From NCBI GenBank assembly GCA_013397865.1, contig VZTI01002070.1:879254-943253 (forward strand): DNA of 64,000 nucleotides, written 5' to 3'. Below are positions 12,701 to 24,277 of the stretch, piece after piece. Under the pieces are notes generated by a model. It searched no databases. It was not told the origin of the DNA and was given only the letters and a program-made list of their open reading frames with translations. The translations under genes were made by a program, and so were the position numbers. The stretch's first letter is position 1. Every line of letters starts with the position of its first letter. This stretch comes from Struthidea cinerea. Taxonomy: Eukaryota > Chordata > Aves > Passeriformes > Corcoracidae.

Positions 12701-15700
12701 AAGTAAAAACCCCACCTCTTTAAATATCAAGATAGCAATACCACAAATGATTTTGAAAATCTCGGTTACACTTATCTTAAAAGCAGCTGCTTAGACAAAA
12801 TGCATCTGTTTAATGAGCTGACATGTTTCCCTTTCGGATTCTTCTGAAAGCCATATGAACTAACTGTGAATCAGATTTGTATCTTGATATTAAAAGAGAA
12901 ATCGCATTCCACTTCCCCACGGAACACGACAGCAAACGTGCCTGTTACTGTGTGTAATGGCTACATTATGTTTTCCGCTTAATAAAAGACATATAACCCT
13001 GCAGACAGAATAGCAAAATCACTTCCATCTTACTTTTCAGAAACTGCTGAATAAAACTCAGAACAATAATAATCCCTCTTTCCCCACTCATATGGTTTAC
13101 TCACCATCACTTCATTCCAAAACTCAGTTTCACTTGAAAAATGATCCATAACAATTAAATGATTTCTTCCTTGTCAAAAGTATCACTCCAATAATTTAAA
13201 TTACTGAACGCAGGAAAGGAAACATTGTGCTCCACAGAGCACTCTAAACATGCACTGTTGTTTTTGCTGATGCAATGAGGCTTCTAAGCAAACGAGCAAG
13301 TTTGCAAGCAAGCTGGGTAGTGGCATTTTCCTTATGATTCAAAAGTGAAGTATGCCTCAGCTAACTGAATGCTCCCACAACATATAATAAAGGAACTCAG
13401 GGATTCATACACGTCTCTAATACAATCATTTGTAAAACTTCTACTCGTATTACCATCTCTAAGTCTGCCACACCTCAAAAACGACGAGCCAGATACAAAC
13501 TTTTACTAGGTGCTATGTGCAGCCAAGAGAAAGACAGCTTCAAGCCAGAGGCTTGTATTTAAAAGTCTCTGAAGCTTAAGTCCCCAAGGTGTATGAAGTT
13601 ACATTCTGTGTATGGAATGTAACTGCGGATTCCTGCTTGCTGCATATATAAATATAATAAAGTTCATCTTAAGCCACATACTAAAAACATAGAGTCAGCC
13701 ACAATGCATTACCAGATTAATGCACAAAACCACTGTGATAGGAAGAAGTTACAAAAACATATTTAAATAGGTTTATAATTGCAACTTTTAACAATTAACA
13801 CACTCTTCCTTCAAGCACCAAGAAAAGCACAGAAGAATTTGGCAGATAATTTTCTGAGAAATGGGGATAACAAGATCTGGGGAAAATCTAAAAGTTGTGT
13901 CTTCTTTTCCGCAGAGGTGCAGACCAATCTGAGCCCTGAGAGGCAGACATGTTTAGAAACCAACCTCTGCCTTAAGATGAACAGGGGACAAATCCATAAT
14001 AAGTTAATGACCACCTGATAGTTGGGAGCCTCCAGTGCAAGATGTGTCATTTATTTTGTCAATTTTTAAAGCTTATGTCAGCTGCCTTGACAGGTAAACC
14101 TTGTGAAGGTTCAAAATCTTTAAAGTTCTAGACATCAGCAATAAATGCTGATGCAGACCTTTACATGACCATCAAGCCCTCACCGGATTTATTGGATAAC
14201 CTTTTTTTCCTCTGCCAGCTTTTACTTTTTCTGACACACTGACGTCTGAGGTAGCATTCCCTCTACACAACTTGACGTTTCCTAATGAGCTGGGAGCACT
14301 GCACGTGCTGCAGCCCTTACTGCCTTGGAAACTGCATCAAGATTAATGTTCTCCACAGCTACAAGTTTTAACATTTAAAAGCTCATGTTTTCTTCCAAGC
14401 TTCTATCTTTAACATCTTCCTCTGATGCCCTTGCTGTGCTTGCAGGTTCTTTTCACAACTTCGAGAAACAGGCAAAACTAGGTAAGGACATGGATTAAAG
14501 CAGGGAGTGGCTCTTAGGGGAGTCCCAGCACCCTCTGCTGGAGCTGGAGTGGTGGGAGGCAGCTGGGTCAGCCTGTGGCACTTCATCCTCATGGCTGGGG
14601 TGAGCCCTCAACAGATGAGGCATGAAACTCCTAGCCAGCGGTTTTTACTGGGTGAAGAGACCAGTAATGCTACTGGGCTGTTTAAATAATTAAAAATGTA
14701 AGAAAAACCTTCCACTTTCTTACAGCCTAGGAAATTCTACATTAACACCTAATTATATATATATAAAACAGCATAATATCTATGCTACTATAACCTGAAC
14801 TAGTTACACACTTGCAGGCCAAAATGAAAAGGAGACAGAGTCGCCCCGGCTACTGAAACATCCATAGTGGACTCGGACTGCACACTTTGGCCTGGGATAT
14901 ACTTGGTCTGTTTAACACTGATCAAATTTACAATCCAATTACCTGATCTCAGATATCCTGATCTGCGTCATCCTCAAACAATGTGGAATAAACTTAGATG
15001 CACCTTTAATCAGTACTTTTTTCCAGTTAATAGTTTCCATGTACTATTTATACAAACAAAATTAAAGAAAACAGGATACTGATCAGCCTGTACCTGTCCA
15101 GAAATAAATAACTTCAAAGGATGTCATTCAGCAATAAATCTATTATAAGTGCTTTTCAAGCTCTTTGATTTGCAAAAACTGGCAAACTGTTCCTTACTGG
15201 TATGTACATTTTTCTTGCTTTATTCTCTGAACCCTGCAACTCAGCAAATTAATATAATTCTTCTGGCATTCTGTGGAACACAGACATCTTTGTCCTGTTG
15301 CAAAGGATCCTTAACCCTCTGGGGCTTTCCAGTTACGAACAGAATGTCTCCAATACCTTATCTGTTATCTTGAACCATGTTCATTGAACACATTGGGTTG
15401 GAAATATGTCTCCACTGTAAGCAGTAAGGAATTTTTGTAGGTCCATTACATTGCCATGTATTTTACTCAGTCATTTTCTTTTGAGAAGCATTTGAGACTG
15501 TGTTACGAAATCTAATTTACATGGAAAATTACCTCATCTTAGATTAGTTATTTAAAAAACTAGAAAACTATTTCCACAGTTAGAAATATTGTGGTGAAAA
15601 ACTGTGATGTAAATGCTAAGTTACTGAGCTCTTAAGTTTTGGTATTACTATATTTGGGGGGGGGGTGGAAAAGGAGAGCGAAAGGTGAGTGATGGCAGCT

Positions 15701-17399
15701 TGTGCACTGCAGGATCCTGTAAGTCGGTACTCAGGATAGATATAGCAAGGAAAACCACAGAGGTGAAATGGTGCATGGTAGAAGCCATCTTTAAAAGTCT
15801 ATTTCTTTCTTCTTCCTTTTTTTTTCTTTTAATCTCTTGATTCTCATGCTACACAGCATAAAATCTTTCATCAGGATCATAATAAACATCTATCAAAGAT
15901 CTTTCTCTGCTGCCTTAACAGAAGGCCAAATAATTCAGAGACCAGTTGAAGTTCAATTACATTTTTCTGCAGTAAGCCAGAGAAAGGTGCAAAGTAAATC
16001 ACCTTTATATACCCTTCCTGAAGTTCTTTTATATTGACCCCCCCCAGAAAACGTGGTTCGAACATTTTCACATGTTCATCATCTAGCTCTGAGGTTTGGT
16101 TCCTGTAGTAAGCACAAGTACATTCTGTTTTTCATGCTCTATTTCTGAAGCAAGCTTGTTCCTGCAGTCACATACTCCTCTCTGAGCTGTGGAAGTGCAG
16201 CAGGTCACCCCAGCGAGGGGCCTTCTTTATCCACTGCTGTCACACTTAAGAATTCCCTTATCCTGTCGGTGATAGAGACAGCCCACTGTAATACTACCGT
16301 TCTTAATACAACACGCACACATTTCTCTGTCCCAAAATCTAAGTCACATTATTCTCCAGAATCTTCACTCCTATCTGACAAGCAGAGGAAGATTTCACAT
16401 CTGATTTACTTAGGGAGGTCTGGGTTTTACAACAAGAAAAAAGGTTGCAGATGGACTTTCACTGACTGAAGAAGCGTTGCACCAGCACAGAAGCCCATCA
16501 GTCTGAAAGTCAGAATCTAAAGTGAAATTCTAGCTGCTGAAACAAGTCTATGCATTGGTTAACATGACAGTTAATCATTTGGGACTTTACTAACACCAAA
16601 TTATGTGCTCCTTTAAGGCAAACAGCTGACTTGCAGCTAACTTGCAGAAGAGTTCTATGTCCCCTGCAGCTCTTCGAAGAAAAACTCTGATCGCCAACAA
16701 AACTACTTTTAACTGCCCCATAGGCATTAACAAAACTGAGATTATCACTGTAGAAAGTATCCTGTCTCCTATTTTTACACCACTGTGGCTCTGAACTTTC
16801 ACTCAAAATGCAATCAAGTATGACTTGAATACTAAATACTGATTTAAAAAAACTTAAACCCACACATGCTGGGCATAGGCAGACCCTCGCGTGACAGGGC
16901 AACATCTGACACCATCACGAGAAACAGCTGGGCCAGAGCACTGCCATATATGTGTGACCTGCCAGTGTCCTGCTTCCGAATCGCAACTGCCTGTTCTATG
17001 ACTGCTAGCAACACCCCCTGAACAGGGCTTGATAAAGTTATTCCAGGATGTGCCATCAGTACTTTGATATTCTTTGTCTTAATGCTTTATGCCCAAAAAA
17101 GTGCTGTCAGGTCAAAGCCTTACCAACAGCAATGCAGGGTGCCTCTCACTGTGGGACGCAGAGAGCAATGTGAGGCACATTGCAGCCCTCACTTCGCTCT
17201 GGCTTGTTAGAAAGGCCACCTCACAGAAGAAGAGATTACAGGTTTGGAAATTATATACGGTGGCTGAACTCTTTCGATGTACGCTTTAAGGGACCTGTAA
17301 CACAGATACAGACTATTCCGCAATACGAAGTGAAAGCACAAAGGAAAGATTTATAACCTACAATATTAATTTAATAATCGAGCCCTTATAAAATAACAT
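12701..17399. other. Unique AT-rich DNA with one inverted repeat, no gene seen
   Basis: No gene or transposon recognised. It contains a 10-bp perfect inverted repeat (13597-13624), an (AT)n stretch near 14754-14764, a run of ten G at 15656-15665, a pyrimidine tract at about 15803-15831 and an 8-C run near 16038-16045. The stretch at 12760-13000 is rich in homeodomain-like cores (TAATGAG-type and TTAATA-type) and could be a conserved non-coding element, but this is a guess. Confidence 0.5.
13597..13624. repeat. Perfect 10-bp inverted repeat
   Basis: AGTTACATTC at 13597-13606 is exactly complementary to GAATGTAACT at 13615-13624, around an 8-base loop. Directly seen. Function unknown. Confidence 0.85.
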
Positions 17400-17600
17400 C
17401 TAACACCATCTGACATTGGGAGCTGACAATACCTCCCCAATCAGTGCTAAATAATGCATCCATAACAATTGTCTCTCACTTCATTATGTTAATGTAGTTG
17501 ATACTAGACGCAATTCAAAGATTATTGAAGTCAATGAGCGTTCTTCATTAATGCCAATGGAATTTGAATCAGACTTATCAAACGAAAATATAAGAGAGGA
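17400..17600. promoter_or_regulatory. Candidate enhancer-like motif cluster
   Basis: Within 200 bp there are two CCAAT boxes (17437-17441 and 17554-17558), a self-complementary SOX-type site ACAATTGT (17465-17472), and several TAAT or ATTA homeodomain cores including CATTAATG (17546-17553). This density resembles developmental conserved non-coding elements, but AT-rich DNA also creates such motifs by chance. Confidence 0.2.
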
Positions 17601-20600
17601 GCTAAAAGTGTAGTATGGGCATAAGAAGCAACAGTGGTTCTAAACATTGGATATTAAAAAATATTGCGTTCTCACTATATACCACAGTAGAAGATCCTTG
17701 AAAATAATTATTTTTGAATCTTTGTGACAAAGGTAAGTAGTCAAACACAACCCTCCTATAGGTCCCCTCCTGTTATCTGTGCACATGATCTCCTTTGACA
17801 CCCCAAAATACAAACTGGGTCACAAATACCAAGTTTTGATCATAAAATTTACAGTTCTAAACTCTAACTAAACTCCCTAATATTGGATTCAATTTTACAG
17901 TTGAGAATTATTTCAAAAAATGGCAACAGTTCTAACTAAAAAGTCTGAGGGGTGAGAGGAATTATTTTTCCTATTTATTACAGAAGAGCATATGATAATA
18001 TAATAGGAAGGACTCTGGTTATTGATAAAGACAAAATGGGATAAAAAGGTCTCCAACCTTTTTCATGGTCTGATGGTGACTCCAAATGCAACCTATATAG
18101 TAAATAGCACACAGCTGTGCTAAGGGAACCTTAGATTTTACCATTTGTTCTTGCTTGTTATGCTCTCTGTAGCATAAGCACTTGTACGGATCAGGAGAAA
18201 ATTTGCCTAGGAAAAAATTTATCACTCCTTTACTCAATTTTCTTCAGTTCTTGTTTTCATTAATTTACAGCACTATAAGGGCAGGGAGTCTTTAGAGGGG
18301 TTGGGACACTAATGAGGATGGTAAAGTTCATGGCAGGTTTGGGAATTCAAAGCAGAGGTCAGCATGTTCACCCTGCAGGAACCCTACACAAGTCTTCAGC
18401 ATTGACAAGTACTAAAACTTTGTCCCAGATACTTCCGCCAAGATGGATGAGCAGGCAAGTGCTGGTTTTAGTTTTCTAGCTTTTTATGTTTTTTTTTTTC
18501 TCTCTTCCCTTGCAGGAACAATGATACTTTTTGAAATCAGGATGCTGACAGGAAGAGTTCCCATTGCTCTTTTCTTCTTTATAGATTCTGTAGCAGAAAA
18601 CTCTGGTATGAATAAGAATTTGGAGTAGCGGGTAACCTTTCACTGCCAAAACGAAGCTGGGACCTCAAGGTCAACTCCTGTGTGAGATGTAAGAAACACT
18701 TAAGAACTACAGCAAGCAGAGGAGCACAAAGTCATTTCCTTGGATCAGATCTATGGTTTTGGGGCTGTGAGTTAAAGTTAGCAGATGACATTGCTCTCCA
18801 TCTGTAGCCAGACTAACTCAAGAAATGTATCTGTGCACGTATGTCCCATGCACAGACCGTGACACATGGGCATCAACATGAGCAAAGCCAGGGTTTGTCT
18901 CGAACAAACGAGCGCACAATGAAATACTTACTGTTTTTAAAAAATGCATTTTTAGCTGTTTTCTAAGGAAGTGGCTCGGTATTTCTTCCTTGGCAGACTT
19001 CACCATCTTGGACAGACTGACAACAGTAATTTTAAGCTTAGGTAAAGACCAAACCAAACCAAATCAGAGCAAAAGAACTTCTTTTGAAAATACTCGATGT
19101 CTGCTAGCTGCCTCATTTACATCTGACCTGAGTTTTGTGTACTTAGTTTGTTGACAATATACAGTGTGGTGTATGTTGCAGACAATGTTCACAGGGATCT
19201 GCCACTTCAGAGGGGGAAGAGAAAATCATTATACAGCTCTGCTATTTCTGCAGGAGCGATGCCAGCAATCTCTGGGAGAAGTGGGTTTGTGCTTACATGA
19301 ATTTCTTATACAGCACATTACTCTATGATTTACCCGTGCTAGAAGATAGAACGGAAAACCACCGACATTCTGCTCAGTCAGGCCTACCCGCATATGAACT
19401 TTTTGTGGTTTTTGGAAAAAATGCAGTAAAGGTTGATACTGATTTTTAAAAAAAGCTACCAGTTAATTTACCAAAAAAGACAGAATGAGAGAAAAAAAAG
19501 TAATTTTATTCTGAACTTTCTAGTGGCTCTGTATATTATGTTGTTCATGTTGCTGGCTTCCTACACAACTTTCTTACCCTTTATTAGGAGGCTGCTGCTA
19601 ATTAGTGGATTTACAACCCTAAATCCTAGAAGGCAAAGTAGATTTCAGTCAACAAATCTCGACTAGAAATAGAAAAGAAATTGATTTGTTCTTGTGTAAA
19701 GTCCTCAGTAAACAACAGTAAACAATGTTCTTCTTCTTGCTCAGACTTGCAAACAGAGATTTTTAAACACCATTTTCTCATGCAACATCACTTTCTCTCC
19801 ATCACAAGGGCTGGCAGACAATCCTTGTGTTCAACTTAACACAGCAACCTGGCAGCATGAGAAAAACATTTATAGTCTAAGCTAGGTTGCAGCAAAGACT
19901 GATTACTTGTCAAAAATAAGCCAGAATTATATAAATTATATAAATAATCAGCAAGCTATTTATCAAACTCCTTGACAGTACTATTTCAAAGCTAAGTCAG
20001 GGTTTGATAGTTGATGAGGGGAAAAAGGGTCCAAGGCCAGATGTCAATATAGTTCCAACCTGGCTCTTGGCAAAAGCAATGGCTGTACCCCCAACCCCTC
20101 CCACAGCACCTGGCTTTAACAGAACAAGATTTAGCAGTATTTTTGGTAAGTCACATTCCTGTTTATCTATATATAACATCCCTAGCGGCTTTGATAACTA
20201 AAAATGACACAAAAACCCCACAAACAATAATACTATCATTTAATTAATATAACTTTCATAACTGTACTTTCTCATCGGCATATAAGCAGAGCTTTATTTT
20301 TTAAGCTTCAGCTCCTGGAATTGCATTATTTATGAGAAGTTCAGTTTTCACAAAGAAAATCAGGTTGTTCTAAGTACTTAAGGATCACGGAGAAGGGACA
20401 TAAACTCTAATACCTAGAAGGTATAAAATGTAATAAGGTAAATACAATTGTGTTTGTTTTTTTTTTTTCCTATCTGGCATTAGCAATGGGGAAATAAAAA
20501 TCTCTTCACACCAACAGAACCCCTTAGTATCTTGTTTATATCCACAATTCTCTATCATAAACCACAATGGACTTGGTTGCCTCATCTATTTTTTGTCCAG

Positions 20601-21269
20601 ATCTGTGCAGAGTATCATAAACAGCTCAAGATGTCCTCTGTCTTCCAGTGTGCTGGGTTCCATTGATTTCAGAAAGGTAGTGTGGCACAGCGGGAAGCAC
20701 ACAATGAAACAACTTTCCTGTGCAACAAAGAGCCCCGCGATCTTGCAGTGGTTAATATCGAAATACAGCACAAATACAACCTTACAGTAGGGATGTTTTT
20801 CTACAAAGCAACCATAAATGGCTAATAAATCTGTAGTTTCAAATCTAGGCTTTGAGAAAAGCCAATGGCATACCTTCATTTCAATTACTAGATGCCAGAT
20901 ACTTTAAAAGAACAGTTTGAATGGCTAAATTGTTTAAGCCGCATCATCATCCTGATCAGAGGTATTTCTTTTCTTGAAAAAACAAATTGCAAGTAGAATT
21001 ATGATTATCATGTCAGGACAAAATATCGGCTCTTTATGTTGTGTTTGCGTTGTGATCTTGTACATTGCACATAAGCAAAACATGGTTTCCTTTCTTCTTC
21101 AGCCTGTTTAAGTTCTACGATTTTCTTCTTTTTTCTTACACTTTGTTGGAGTTTTGCGGGGAAGACACTATTTGGCATGGACTTTTCCCGGTGGGCTTAC
21201 AGTATTCCTGCAGCAAACGTCTACTTCATTTGGAAATACAAAAGCAAATGGCAAAGCCCATCCCTCGAC
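17601..21269. other. Unique AT-rich DNA, no confirmed gene
   Basis: No transposon recognised. Points of note are an exon-like segment at 18516-18605 behind a strong pyrimidine tract and two forkhead-type sites 10 bp apart (19708-19724). The other short ORFs have no recognisable motif. Confidence 0.5.
19708..19724 (+). promoter_or_regulatory. Tandem forkhead-type sites
   Basis: GTAAACA occurs at 19708-19714 and again at 19718-19724, a 10-bp period that places both on the same face of the helix. GTAAACA is the canonical FOXA/FOXO core. The pair may also be a simple direct repeat (AGTAAACAA twice). Function is inferred only. Confidence 0.25.
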
Positions 21270-21650
21270 CTGATGATGTGGGAGCTCCCGGAACATCCCA
21301 CCGCAGGGTGGGCAGCCCGGCAAGCACCCCCCGCCACCCAAGGAAACAAGCACAGTGCCCGCGGAAAGCCTGGGCGGGGGTTGGGCGGCCAGACTGGGGT
21401 TTGCTTCCCTTTAAAACTCCTTTATTTCTGTTCCTGTGCCACCGAGTGCCCGAGGCGGGGCGCAGGCGGCGGCGCGGGCCCGGCGCGGTGCCCGGCGGTG
21501 GCCGCTAGGTGGCAGCGCGCGCTCGCGGAGCCGCCGCGGGATCGGGCCCTGCCCGAAGGTGCGCGGGCAGCGCAGGGAGCACACCCCGGCACGTCCGCGG
21601 CGCGCGTGTGCGCGTAACACTCCCTACCAAACCTAGCACTGCTCCGGAGA
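21270..21650. promoter_or_regulatory. CpG island, likely promoter or insulator
   Basis: This is the only strongly GC-rich, CpG-dense stretch in the window. By hand I count about 36 CpG between 21443 and 21614 (172 bp), in a window where CpG is otherwise rare. It includes GC boxes (GGGCGGGG near 21371), a CTCF-type motif (21499-21517) and, at its right edge, a TATA-like element facing left (21662-21654). Islands of this kind in birds usually mark promoters. The ORFs that cross it (up to 147 codons) are arginine- and alanine-rich readings expected from GC-rich DNA, so the transcript, if any, may be non-coding or start with a non-coding exon. Confidence 0.75.
21499..21517 (+). promoter_or_regulatory. 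Near-consensus CTCF binding motif
   Basis: TGGCCGCTAGGTGGCAGCG fits 18 of 19 positions of the vertebrate CTCF degenerate consensus (YGRCCASYAGRKGGCRSYV) in forward orientation. CTCF zinc-finger binding to this motif is conserved across vertebrates. It lies inside the CpG island, so its occupancy may depend on methylation. A forward motif would be expected to anchor loops extending to the right. Confidence 0.7.
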
Positions 21651-21653
21651 CAA

Positions 21654-21662
21654 TTATTTATA
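21654..21662 (-). promoter_or_regulatory. TATA-like box facing left into the CpG island
   Basis: On the minus strand this reads TATAAATAA. About 30 bp further in that direction (near 21630) would be the start site, and the transcript would then cross the CpG island. Position and orientation fit a TATA-plus-CpG promoter, but no start site is proven. Confidence 0.35.
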
Positions 21663-21694
21663 CGGCTGCAGAAATACCGTGTGTGTTTGTTTTG

Positions 21695-21714
21695 GCTTTT
21701 TTTTTTTTTTTTTA
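21695..21714. repeat. T homopolymer tract
   Basis: A run of T of about 17 bases just right of the CpG island. Simple repeat. Confidence 0.85.
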
Positions 21715-21888
21715 AAGCAAAGCAAGTTTGGAACAAAACGTCCCCACCGTCGCTGTTTAAGCCAACACAGAGACCAAGCTGCAAGCTCCACTCACGAAAT
21801 CATAGAAAGCGCCGACTATACTATGGGCTTTCCCTTAAGTAGCTTCGATTGCAAAAGCAGCTCTAGTTTTATGCACATGTTAACTGCA

Positions 21889-22318
21889 CAATCAATTAGG
21901 TGGGAAAAGACCTCTGAGGTCATCAAGTCCAACCTATGACTGAACACCACCGTGTCAACTACACCATGGCACTAATGCCATGTCCAATCTGTACTAAACA
22001 CCTCCAGGGACAGTGACTCCACCACCTCCCTGGACAGTCCATTCCAGTGTCTCATCATCCTTTCTATGAAGAAATTCTTCCCAATGTCCAACCTAAATGC
22101 CCCTTGGCACAGCTTAAGACTGTATTCTCTCATCCTGTCGCTGGTTGCCAGGAGAAGTGACCAGCCTGCCTACATCCTCCCTTCAGGGAGTTGTAGAAAG
22201 TGGTAAGATCACCCCTGAGCCTCCTCTTCTCCAGACCAAATGTCCCCAGCTCCCTCAGCCTCTCCTCATAGGACTTGTGCTCCAGACCCTTCACCAGCTT
22301 CTTTCCCCTTCTCTGGAC
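21889..22318 (-). mobile_element. CR1: CR1 LINE 3' fragment
   Basis: Reverse-oriented CR1 3' region. Diagnostic phrases in order are GAGGTCATCAAGTCCAACC, CACCTCCAGGGACAGTGACT, CACCACCTCCCTGGACAGTC, GAAGAAATTCTTCCCAATGT, CTGAGCCTCCTCTTCTCCAG, CCCAGCTCCCTCAGCCTCTC and CTTCACCAGCTTCTTTCCCC, ending at CTCTGGACA. About 430 bp, 5'-truncated, lying 240 bp right of the CpG island. Of the same general type as the fragment at 1313-1740 and somewhat better preserved. The ORFs at 22145-22607 are readings through this copy and its flank. Confidence 0.94.
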
Positions 22319-24277
22319 AATAATACCTATTGGATTGGGGTCGGACTGTGCCCCCCAGGCTGCCTCCTCACAAAAAGCAACAAAGATCTGTCACTGGCCT
22401 GGAAGCACAGAGTGCTGCTTTGTTTTGAATCTTGAAAGAAATAAGAGAAACAAACTACTTCTGGACAAAGAAAATTCTCAGCAGAATAAGAAGAGAAGAA
22501 AAATAAAAGGGACACTTAACCAGAGGCAGCTTTTAAGAGAAAACAGAGGTGGGTGCCCCCCGCCCCCACTGGACTACTCACTAACCTGTGGAGGGAGAGA
22601 AACCTGACCAAAGTCTGGATAAGGAAAAGGACCGGACCCAGCAGTTCCCCCCTGCTAAGTGTTCTCCATCACCTCATCCATTACTCTGTCCAAGGATCAG
22701 ACTGGAGACCCCGCACAATCTATGTACTGTTAGAAAGCCATGGCTCGTCTGTCCCATTACCAGACATCTAACGCTGAAAAAGCGGTATGGCTGCTGGAGG
22801 GAACACAGACGATTACAGATAAAGCATTAGCCTACCCCTTCCTTTTTGTGCTGGGGATATTGTATGCCTACAGTGACACAAGCAAACTGCAATTCTGAAA
22901 CAGAAGGTACATTTGACATCAGCATGGAGGCATGTTCATGAGGATCTCTTTCTTTTTAGGGTGTACAAACCATAGCAGAGCACTTCCAAGCCTATTGTAG
23001 GCCAGGAAAATGACTGCCAGATTACACTGTAGACATAAAATGCTATCTAACTTCCAGTGTTGTGTTTGGATGCCTTTTTTGCAGTTCTTTATGACACAAA
23101 TTTGAGGCTATAAAAAGATGTTAGACTACCCTCATTGTATATATCCTTGAGCTAAACTCACAATCTGAATTGTCCCATTTGAAATGAAGGAAAGACTGGA
23201 TAGTAGGATTCAAACAGCTGCCTTTATCAGCTGTGCAATAAAGTTCTCACATAAGATATGCTTTTTTTTCCCCCTCCTTGACAGAGATTGCTGTAAGGTA
23301 AGTAGGAGGAAATTACGCAAGCTGACAAACACAATTATTCAGCAGTTCAGGAACACCCTCCAAAACCCTACCAACCAAAAAAGTAGCTACAGTCCAGACA
23401 AGGCGAAGAAGGAATGCGACACACGGATGAGGAAGAAATGAAGAGCAACCTAATGTGTCCTCCCCACTTTTTCCTTTTCTCTTTTTCAGTCTCTCTCTGA
23501 ATGGGTTTTGTCTTTCTCCAGCCAAATCTCATTGCAAGACAAATGACCTGAAAAGTTTCATGACCCTTCCTTCTTTAAAATCAATTATTTCTTCAGGCTG
23601 TAATAATCAGAGGTCATAAGCAGTTCCAAGGGACATTATCCCTGTTCAGAAAGGTACTTTGGAGTGCATTAGGGCAAACAGAAACATGCTTTGGGCAGTT
23701 AAGGCTCTGGACTACTGCTCAGTAGAAGAAGGGGAGGGCGGACAAGCTGGATTCACTCCAGAAAAGCAGCCTGGCTGGTGAATGAACAACTTTTCAGTCC
23801 CTATCTCCTGTGAAATGCAACGCAGCTGAGATACTGACACAATCTCTCATCTTGCATAACCTGTATAACTCACTTTCTCTGACGTAGTTACCACAACCTG
23901 CAACTCTCCACAGAGTTGTGGACATGCTGCTCCTCATCCTTGCAGGACAGAAGTCAAACTGCAGAGAGACTGTCTCACCCAAGATGAAAACAGAAATTCT
24001 GCAGCAAAGCAAGGATTTGGATCTAGGTTGCCCCTACTTCCAGCTAGTCACGTCATGTATTTCCTAACCTTTTTTTTCAGTCAGGAGTCATTCTGCGGCC
24101 AGGGGCAAGGTGGAGAAAAAGAAGGGTGGTAGCAAAGAGGGATGGTGAGAAACTGAGTTAAGGATCAAACTTCAGAAGCCTGTTGAATATTAGCAGTTAC
24201 ATTCATCTTTTTCTCAAATTGAACTGCAGAAGAAAGCTGGGATTGGAGGTTTTCAATGGCAGCTGGAGCTTCTACAC
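22319..24277. other. Unique DNA with a candidate microexon, no confirmed gene
   Basis: No transposon recognised after the CR1 fragment. A C-rich tract (22556-22567) and ORFs at 22553-22830 without known motifs are present. A strong acceptor and a strong donor only 13 nt apart lie at 23284 and 23298. Otherwise plain AT-rich sequence. Confidence 0.5.
23285..23297 (+). other. Candidate 13-nt microexon
   Basis: The sequence has a textbook acceptor: a TGC, then an unbroken pyrimidine tract ending CCTTGACAG at 23284. A 13-nt segment follows (AGATTGCTGTAAG), then a consensus donor GTAAGTA at 23298-23304. Neural microexons have this design, with a TGC element just upstream of the tract (bound by SRRM4 in vertebrates). 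If real, the window would lie inside an intron of a plus-strand gene. Chance co-occurrence cannot be excluded. Confidence 0.25.

Noticed and set aside
16055..16063. GGTTCGAAC, resembling a tRNA B box
   Set aside because: No acceptor, D or anticodon stems can be drawn around it and there is no A box at the right distance.
17629..18075. CAGTGGTTCT at 17629 and a GGTCTCCAACCTTTTT-like word near 18048, recalling hAT transposon ends
   Set aside because: The words are not in inverted orientation to each other and no 8-bp target duplication is seen.
21065..21784. Overlapping ORFs across the CpG island (up to 147 codons)
   Set aside because: GC-rich DNA has few stop codons. The readings are Arg/Ala/Gly/Pro-rich in several frames at once and no domain is seen.
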